Shown here in pieces: positions 7,930 to 13,247 of a DNA stretch of 13,247 bases (positions within the stretch are counted from its first letter, which is position 1; each line of letters opens with the position of its first letter). The notes beneath the pieces are model-generated. The model was not told the DNA's origin, ran no database searches, and was given only the letters and a program-made list of their open reading frames with translations. The position numbers and the translations under genes were made by a program. The DNA lies in assembly GCA_017526725.1 (NCBI GenBank), contig JAFXRA010000117.1, positions 1 to 13,247 of the forward strand. Direction: 5' to 3'. Source of the stretch: Candidatus Rifleibacteriota bacterium (GTDB taxonomy: Bacteria > Riflebacteria > Ozemobacteria > Ozemobacterales > Ozemobacteraceae).

Positions 7930-8577
7930 TTAACTAACGAATCTGTTTGCTAAAGCGACTACGTTATCGTCTTTTGTTCCTTCACCTATAGCACGGAACT
8001 GCCACTCACCGTTTTTATCTTTATGCAGATCGCCAAAAATAACATGTGTCATATTAGGATAATTATCTGTCAGATTATAACGGCAGATTTCGCGTTTCGT
8101 GCTGTCATCAACAACTCTGATATAAGTATTATTAATCATTCCGAAATGCTGGTGTCTCTGTAAGGCCTGATATATTCCTACAGCAAGAACAATTCTGTCA
8201 TACTTCCCAGGAACATGCTTTAAATCTATCAGAATCTGTTCAGCATCACCCTTTTCTCCAGCAGCATTACCAGTAAGATTATCACCCATATGCTTTACAC
8301 TGCCGCTTTTATGAACCAGGTTGTTATAGAATACCAAGTCTTCTCTTCTTTTGTAATAACCGTTTTCCAGCATAATTGCTACAGCATCGCAGTCAAAATC
8401 ATCGCCTGACATTGCAGATTCGCCGAATAATAATTTACCTAAACTTGTAAAAAATCCTTCATCCTGATTGCTACTGTTGTTATTTTCGTCCCAGCCTAAC
8501 CCGACAATTACCTTGGCTAAGCCTCGGCTTTCTTTTGATAGATTTATTTTTTCACCTTTTCTTAATTTTATAGTCAT
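7930..8577 (-). CDS. TerD-family protein, divergent metal loop and long hydrophobic insert
   Basis: A 215-aa TerD-domain protein. MTIKLRKGEKINLSKE leads to VGLGWDE (25-31), then an insert of nearly 30 residues rich in N, S and hydrophobics (GFFTSLGKLLFGE at 41-53). The metal loop is DFDCDAVAI (60-68), where canonical DxDxDASAF has valine at the serine position. GDNLTG (98-103), TYIRVVDD (151-158), EICRYNL and GEWQFRAIG (190-198) follow. It is most like the TerD at 2448-3053 and likely shares an ancestral duplication with it. GAAAGG stands seven bases before the ATG. It lies 49 bases after the second coiled-coil gene and is followed by a terminator-like hairpin, so it may form the last gene of the AAA+/coiled-coil unit rather than the first of the yceG unit. 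Calcium binding is expected from family but is untested for this altered loop. Confidence 0.92.
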   Translation of the reverse strand: MTIKLRKGEKINLSKESRGLAKVIVGLGWDENNNSSNQDEGFFTSLGKLLFGESAMSGDDFDCDAVAIMLENGYYKRREDLVFYNNLVHKSGSVKHMGDNLTGNAAGEKGDAEQILIDLKHVPGKYDRIVLAVGIYQALQRHQHFGMINNTYIRVVDDSTKREICRYNLTDNYPNMTHVIFGDLHKDKNGEWQFRAIGEGTKDDNVVALANRFVS

Positions 8578-8626
8578 AGCTAAGCCTTTCTCAAATCAAA
8601 TTCATTAATAATTAAACCCAATTAAT

Positions 8627-9259
8627 TTATTTATGACCAACAAAGATATCAAAATTATCATTTTCTAGCAAATCCCAGATTTCTTTTATAGCCGGTTCAA
8701 CATCATTGATTGCTTTTTTTAAATCTCTTACTTTAGGTTCTAATACAGAAACTATTTTAAGTTTCTTTTCCGCTTCAGGACCATAGGTTTTCAATTCATT
8801 GTTTTTATGCTCAAACTCTTTCTGGAGGTTCTCGAAGCTTTCTTTTTCTTCGAAATACTCATTAGAAACCTTATCTCGCCTCATTTTCTCTTCGTTGAGA
8901 TTAGCAATCTGAGCGTTAATTCTTTCAATAGCTTCAACATAACGGGAATTGTTTTCCTGCTGTGCCTTAGATAAAGCAACTAACTTCTGCTCTTCACCGC
9001 AAAGTTTGGCTAATTCAATATTTTTCATAGCTCTTTCTGCGACAAGACTTTTAAAACTTTTTTCCTGTTCTGCTATTTCTTTATTAATCTTATTTAACTG
9101 GTTCTGCAAAAGAGTAATATTCCTAGCAAAAGTTTCTTCATTAAAAGACTTTTCCAACTCTATTTTTTCAGCGTTAATCTGTTGAATTTTCTTAAGCAAA
9201 GCCTTTGTCAGAGAACTATTTGATTTTTCTGCTTCAGCTAAAATCTGAGTTATCTGCAT
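8627..9259 (-). CDS. Coiled-coil protein of unknown function (CC1)
   Basis: I do not recognise this 210-aa protein. Nearly all of it is charged helix with heptad-like spacing of leucine and isoleucine, for example AKIELEKS-type runs, LQNQLNKINKEIAEQEK (51-67) and INAQIANLNEEKMRRDK (near 115-131). Helix breaks occur at YGPE (near 158) and in the C-terminal tail, which ends in WDLLENDNFDIFVGHK. There is no signal peptide or transmembrane helix, so it is probably cytoplasmic. The start ATG has a strong AGGAGG site (9271-9276) at a rather long spacing of 11 bases. The gene follows the other coiled-coil gene by 18 bases and precedes a TerD gene by 49 bases. It has the same length as its neighbour, which suggests a pair. 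A structural or adaptor role with the AAA+ protein is inference. Confidence 0.85.
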   Translation of the reverse strand: MQITQILAEAEKSNSSLTKALLKKIQQINAEKIELEKSFNEETFARNITLLQNQLNKINKEIAEQEKSFKSLVAERAMKNIELAKLCGEEQKLVALSKAQQENNSRYVEAIERINAQIANLNEEKMRRDKVSNEYFEEKESFENLQKEFEHKNNELKTYGPEAEKKLKIVSVLEPKVRDLKKAINDVEPAIKEIWDLLENDNFDIFVGHK

Positions 9260-9277
9260 GATTAAACCAACCTCCTA

Positions 9278-9910
9278 TTATTTTCCATCTTTCAAAACAG
9301 TTATAAAGGATTCAACTCTGTTGTAAATACTCTTAGCTTTATTAAAGTTGATATTATTTGATTCTTCCATATTATTCAGAAGTTCAACAGTAGCATCAAA
9401 CTTCACAATAACTGTATTCCTGACAGAATTAAGCTTTTTATATTCGTCTTCCAAGGATTCAACCTTATTCTGAGCTTCTTCAATATTATTCAGTTTATAA
9501 GTTATTTCTTCAATTTGCTTATGAATCAAAGGTTCCTCAGATTTAAACTTATCTAATTCGGCTTTTTTGACTTTATAATCCTGTAAAGTATTAGCAAGAA
9601 TATTATTAATATTAGTTACTTTTTTTCTTAAATCTGAAAGATTCTGTTTATATTTTTCTTCCTCAGTTTGAAGATTGCTGATTTCTTTTTTCAATTCTTC
9701 GTTACGAACCTTCTGTTGTTTAATCAAAGTTGAATCTGAAATAACCTGCTGTTCATTCTTTTTATCTTCAAGAATCTTCGCAGCGTTCCGGATTTCAACA
9801 CGTAAATCATTTTCTGCATCAATCAGCTTATTATGCTTCTGATTTAAAGCATCTTTCTGCGCCTTCAGTTCATTAATTATATTTTTTAAGGAATCATCAA
9901 GACTGCTCAT
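9278..9910 (-). CDS. Coiled-coil protein of unknown function (CC2), coupled to AAA+ gene
   Basis: A 210-aa protein that I do not recognise. It is almost wholly coiled coil: KNIINELKAQKDALNQKHNK (9-28), a long charged middle (LKKEISNLQTEEEKYKQNL), then KLNNIEEAQNKVESLEDEYK, with a less regular end after the VRNTVIVKFDATVELL segment. No membrane segment or signal peptide is seen. The start at ATG 9910-9908 is preferred because GGAGG (9920-9924) lies nine bases before it; a TTG six bases upstream would have only three bases of spacing. That GGAGG encodes the Gly-Gly near the C-terminus of the AAA+ protein, and only two bases separate the AAA+ stop from this ATG, so the two genes are translationally coupled. 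Together with the equal-sized CC1 it may be a partner or substrate of the AAA+ protein. This is inference. Confidence 0.86.
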   Translation of the reverse strand: MSSLDDSLKNIINELKAQKDALNQKHNKLIDAENDLRVEIRNAAKILEDKKNEQQVISDSTLIKQQKVRNEELKKEISNLQTEEEKYKQNLSDLRKKVTNINNILANTLQDYKVKKAELDKFKSEEPLIHKQIEEITYKLNNIEEAQNKVESLEDEYKKLNSVRNTVIVKFDATVELLNNMEESNNINFNKAKSIYNRVESFITVLKDGK

Positions 9911-9912
9911 TA

Positions 9913-12900
9913 TCAAAATCCTCCAATACCAGGAATAGGCGGTAAATCAGCCGTAACATCTATAGTTGTCAATACTTCTTCCGTCAAATCTTCTTCGCTG
10001 ATTTCCGAAAGTCGGCTGCTTACTGAATCTTCTATATAAGAAACAACGCTTCCTGCGGTTCTTGCATTACCAAAGTTGCTTCCCATCTGTTTTCTGACGA
10101 CACTGAAGTATTTTGTAAGTCTTTCAGAAAAAACGCGTTCATCAGAAATAATAAATTTCTTCTTTGTAAGCTGTCTTCTGACTATTTCAACACATTCAGC
10201 ATCATTGTAATCCGGGAATTCTATTTCTAAGGGGAAACGACTTGCTAAACCTGCGTTGCCTTCCAAAAACTCGTTCATTCTATCTTTATAGCCTGCAATA
10301 ATAATAATTGTAGTAGCATTTTTCGGGTCGGTCATAGCACCAACCAGTGCGTCAATAGCTTCTAGAGCAAAAGAATCCTGATTATTGGCGTTTTTCTGGT
10401 AAAGGCTGTAAATTTCATCTATCAGAACAACCGAATCCTGGCTGTCCTCAAAGAGTTTATTAACCTTGTCTTTGGTCTGCCCTACATATGAGCCCTTTAA
10501 ATCTACACCTCTGTATTCTCTGATTTTAGGTCTGGTTATAATACCTAAAGAACAGAATATATCAGCAATATAACGAGCAATAGTAGTTTTACCTGTACCT
10601 GGATTTCCAACAAATCTGATATTAAACCCACCGGAAGAAGGCGGTACACCCAGTTTAGTAGAACGAATCTGTTCCAAGCGAATTCGGTTGGACATCTTCT
10701 TTATAGATTCTTTCAGTGTTTTCAAGCCGATAAAGTTTTTATCTAAGTCAGCCAATATTTCGCTGATAGGCTTTTTATCATCTTTTTGAGAGCCGGTTAA
10801 ATCCGAAACAGTAATTTTAGTATTATCAGCATCGGGATCGTCATTAAGCCTTTCGGCCTGATTCCCTAAAACAAAATCTTTGTAGAAATTGATTACTGCG
10901 CCAGCATTCCCGAAATGGCGCTGAGCAGACATTCTCGCCAGTTCAGACTTCAAGTGGGAATCAAAACTTCTTGGGTCGCCATCTTGAGAAAGTCCATCCT
11001 CTCTCATTTGCTGCATGAATATTTCTTTTAGTTCATCGTTATTAAAATCATCAAAGAACACTTCATTTGGGCAGCGGCGCTTTAACCCGGGATTTGCATC
11101 ATAAAGTTTACGCATTTCATCAGGATAGCCAGCCATAATAACGATGAGATTCAGATACTTGGGTTCTGTCATAAGTTTAACCATCTGGTCAATAACTTTG
11201 CGCCCCTGGTCATCATTGGCAAGCTGATAAGCTTCATCTATGAACAGAACTCCACCCAAGGCTTCGTCAAATTTATCTCTGACCTTCTGGGCATATTCGC
11301 CCACATAGCTTGAAGTAAAATCCATTATCGGGTCAGTTTCTATAAGCTTGTTCTTTTCGCTGACCAGGCCAAGATAATAGAATAATTGACCGGTTAGTCT
11401 GGCAACAGTTGTTTTGCCTGTTCCCGGATTACCCAAAAACATGCAGTTATTGGGAGCCGGTTTATCTTTGGCTTTGCGCTTGTTAGCAGCTAACTGCTTT
11501 TTATACATGGTTCTCAAGAACTCTTTAACTTTTGGCAAACCAACGAATTTCTGGTCTAGAGATTCAATAAATTCCTTAGCTTCTTTTTCATGAAATCTCA
11601 TGGCTTCAGGAATATCATCGCCAATTACTGTTCTTTCCAAAGATTTGCGTTTTTCAAAATTGGCTAATATTTTGCTGAAAAGCAGATTTGCACCATGACC
11701 GTTGGACATTCCACCTCTTCTGGCATAAGAAGCAATATATTCGCTGATTTTGCTTTCGGCTTCAGAAGAAAGAACCAGACTTTCTTTATAAGCCTGAGCT
11801 ACGACTATATCGAATAGCTGATCCTCGGTATAATCCTTGAAATTAATAGTTTTGGCAAATCTCGTTTTAAAGCCTTGATTTACTTTAAAAAGCTGGGCAA
11901 ATTTTTCTGAGTAACCTGTCAGTATTACAGTTATGTTTTCAGCTCTTTCTTCTAAACGTTTAATTAAAACCTGTAAAGCCTGTTTCCCATCTTCGCTGTC
12001 GCAGAGCAGATAAGGTTCATCAATACAAAGAATTCCACCATCTGCTTCGTTAATTTTCATGTTCATTGTATCTGCAGATGGGGTTCTTCCCACAGCAAAA
12101 TCGCTGATAGACACTTCAACGAAAGCATTTCTTGTTCTTAAACCCAGATTAAGAAAAAGCTGTCCCAAAAGCTTTGCAACAGTAGTTTTACCCGTTCCAG
12201 CACTGCCAGTAAAAATCATATTAGGCAAAGAAATTCTGCTGCCTGAATTGCTTTCATCATTCTGCTGCTTGGTAAGAATAAGCTCATTAGCATAAGTTTT
12301 AATTTCACTTAAGCCAACAAGATTATTGATACTATTCTGAATATCATCTAAATTTCTAACCTTTTCGTTGTCTTTGTAAATGTCGTCTAAATATGGAAAT
12401 TCAGAAGAAGTCTTCATAAACTTCTGAAGTCTTACTTCAAAGTTCCTTAATGAACCGCCTTCAGCAGCGATAGTAGATGACATAACGTCAATATCGCGGC
12501 AATAAAAACCGTTTCTGCACATTGCTCGTTTGATAAATGCTTCAAAGACTTTTCTTTTCGGTTTTTGAAGATATATTCTCTGAGAATACTCATCGTTATT
12601 AAGTATCCAATCAAGGAATTCAATAAACTTGCCTTCTCTTTTCGAATCAAGAATCAAGTAACTGTCACAGTTTCTTAATCTAGCTAAGCCTGATATAATA
12701 CGTACCTTGTTTGTGTGAGCAGTTTCATAGTCTGCATCAAGAAGCATTGTGTCAGGGTACATATAAATTATAGCAAAAGTCTGGTCTGGATGCTCCTCTA
12801 TTGCTCTGTTAATTGAACCCAAAAGGTTTTCTTCTTCCCCTGCCCCAGCGTTGGTAGTCTGTTCTACAGCCTCTTGAACTCTTTGAGAAGTTTGTTCGTT

Positions 12901-13247
12901 TTGAGAAGCATTATTATCAGAATTTGTTGAATTATTCTGGGACTGGGGCTGCGCCGATGCTGATTGAGGTTCCTCATCTTCATCATCGTCATCATCTATA
13001 AAAGTCACATTATTGCCCGCTTTAGGGTCATGGCTTACTCTAGGCTGATTAATATTTTTATAATTCTGCTCCATAGCATCATTTGGGAAAGTCAGCTTAG
13101 TAGTATAACGAGAACGGTCTAATATTAGAATCTGGTCATATTTTCTGGAAAGCAAATAGAGGGTTATAGCCTTGCAAATGTCAACAGTTCCGACAACATA
13201 ATCAACCATGAAGTCATCGTCTTCACCGCCACAAATCATTATCTGAC
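9913..13247 (-). CDS. Triple CbxX/CfqX (SpoVK-like) AAA+ ATPase, N-terminus probably cut by window edge
   Basis: A large cytoplasmic AAA+ ATPase with at least 1108 aa counted from the ATG at 13239; the frame stays open to the edge and no ribosome site is visible before that ATG, so the true start probably lies outside. Residues 1-300 are an unrecognised region split by an acidic, Q/N/S-rich linker (81-137). Three CbxX/CfqX modules follow. Module 1 has Walker A GSAGTGKTT (345-353) and Walker B CIDEP (405-409). Module 2 has GNPGTGKTT (603-611), FIDEA (666-670) and pore loop SYVGE (644-648). Module 3 has GNPGTGKTT (878-886), LIDEI (939-943) and SYVGQ (917-921). Arginine-finger segments are KTRF, GLKRRCP and GLASRFP. 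Such proteins usually thread or remodel protein targets in hexamers. Module 1 lacks the aromatic of the pore loop (DFAVGRT, 380-386). It heads the cluster and overlaps the signals of the next gene. The substrate is unknown; TerD, TelA or the coiled coils are candidates by context. Confidence 0.92.
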   Translation of the reverse strand, partial: QIMICGGEDDDFMVDYVVGTVDICKAITLYLLSRKYDQILILDRSRYTTKLTFPNDAMEQNYKNINQPRVSHDPKAGNNVTFIDDDDDEDEEPQSASAQPQSQNNSTNSDNNASQNEQTSQRVQEAVEQTTNAGAGEEENLLGSINRAIEEHPDQTFAIIYMYPDTMLLDADYETAHTNKVRIISGLARLRNCDSYLILDSKREGKFIEFLDWILNNDEYSQRIYLQKPKRKVFEAFIKRAMCRNGFYCRDIDVMSSTIAAEGGSLRNFEVRLQKFMKTSSEFPYLDDIYKDNEKVRNLDDIQNSINNLVGLSEIKTYANELILTKQQNDESNSGSRISLPNMIFTGSAGTGKTTVAKLLGQLFLNLGLRTRNAFVEVSISDFAVGRTPSADTMNMKINEADGGILCIDEPYLLCDSEDGKQALQVLIKRLEERAENITVILTGYSEKFAQLFKVNQGFKTRFAKTINFKDYTEDQLFDIVVAQAYKESLVLSSEAESKISEYIASYARRGGMSNGHGANLLFSKILANFEKRKSLERTVIGDDIPEAMRFHEKEAKEFIESLDQKFVGLPKVKEFLRTMYKKQLAANKRKAKDKPAPNNCMFLGNPGTGKTTVARLTGQLFYYLGLVSEKNKLIETDPIMDFTSSYVGEYAQKVRDKFDEALGGVLFIDEAYQLANDDQGRKVIDQMVKLMTEPKYLNLIVIMAGYPDEMRKLYDANPGLKRRCPNEVFFDDFNNDELKEIFMQQMREDGLSQDGDPRSFDSHLKSELARMSAQRHFGNAGAVINFYKDFVLGNQAERLNDDPDADNTKITVSDLTGSQKDDKKPISEILADLDKNFIGLKTLKESIKKMSNRIRLEQIRSTKLGVPPSSGGFNIRFVGNPGTGKTTIARYIADIFCSLGIITRPKIREYRGVDLKGSYVGQTKDKVNKLFEDSQDSVVLIDEIYSLYQKNANNQDSFALEAIDALVGAMTDPKNATTIIIIAGYKDRMNEFLEGNAGLASRFPLEIEFPDYNDAECVEIVRRQLTKKKFIISDERVFSERLTKYFSVVRKQMGSNFGNARTAGSVVSYIEDSVSSRLSEISEEDLTEEVLTTIDVTADLPPIPGIGGF
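9920..9924 (-). promoter_or_regulatory. Ribosome binding site of CC2 inside the 3' end of the AAA+ gene
   Basis: GGAGG on the minus strand lies within the last codons of the AAA+ gene and nine bases before ATG 9910-9908. It decides the start of the coiled-coil gene against the TTG at 9916-9914 and indicates translational coupling, since the AAA+ stop lies between the site and the ATG. Confidence 0.75.

Noticed and set aside
8627..9910. The coiled-coil pair as PspA/IM30-like (ESCRT-III) proteins
   Set aside because: Size and helicity are similar, but I see no clear amphipathic N-terminal helix or family motif; the resemblance is only general.
9278..9916. TTG start two codons upstream for the first coiled-coil protein
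   Set aside because: The TTG is only three bases from GGAGG, while the ATG at 9910 has nine-base spacing and is the better codon.
12447..12650. A 67-codon minus-strand open frame inside the AAA+ gene
   Set aside because: It lies in another frame within a clear AAA+ coding region and shows no recognisable protein features.
1..13247. tRNA, rRNA, CRISPR or insertion-sequence content
   Set aside because: Genes fill nearly all the window; the gaps are 2-95 bases and hold no regular repeats, terminal repeats or transposase fragments.

Overview
The window is an AT-rich bacterial segment in which every gene I can support lies on the minus strand, so the operon reads from right (13247) to left (1). 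The organism cannot be named from this sequence. UGA is used as an ordinary stop, Shine-Dalgarno sequences of the AGGAGG type are common, and the calcium pump is of the bacterial type IIB (PMCA-like) form. These fit an AT-rich anaerobe such as a Firmicute or a host-associated bacterium of another phylum, but this is only a guess.

Layout in the direction of transcription. (1) A very large protein with three CbxX/CfqX (SpoVK-like) AAA+ modules, whose N-terminus runs off the right edge (9913-13247). (2) Two coiled-coil proteins of exactly equal size, 210 aa each (9278-9910 and 8627-9259); the first is tightly coupled to the AAA+ gene. (3) A divergent TerD-domain protein (7930-8577). A 95-base gap with a terminator-like hairpin follows. 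(4) A YceG-family protein of 760 aa with internal repeats (5552-7834), a TelA/YceH-family protein (4349-5530) and a canonical TerD (3730-4326). A 16-bp hairpin follows. (5) A TerA-type TerD-domain protein (3066-3671), another TerD (2448-3053) and a calcium-type P-type ATPase (1-2416) that starts with GTG and runs off the left edge.

This is a Ter/tellurite-type stress-response cluster related to the yceCDEFGHI operon of Bacillus subtilis. The known parts are the TerD paralogs (calcium-binding in studied members), YceG and TelA. The less usual parts are the triple-AAA+ protein with twin coiled coils at the head of the cluster and the calcium pump at its end. My working inference is a membrane-associated complex in which TerD proteins sense or buffer calcium, the pump sets local calcium, TelA and the coiled coils act as scaffold, and the AAA+ protein remodels the assembly. 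No TerC, TerB or classic Ter biosynthetic enzymes (ATP-grasp, PRTase, HAD) are seen here; they could lie outside the window. No RNA genes, CRISPR arrays or mobile elements were found. No gap between genes exceeds 95 bases.
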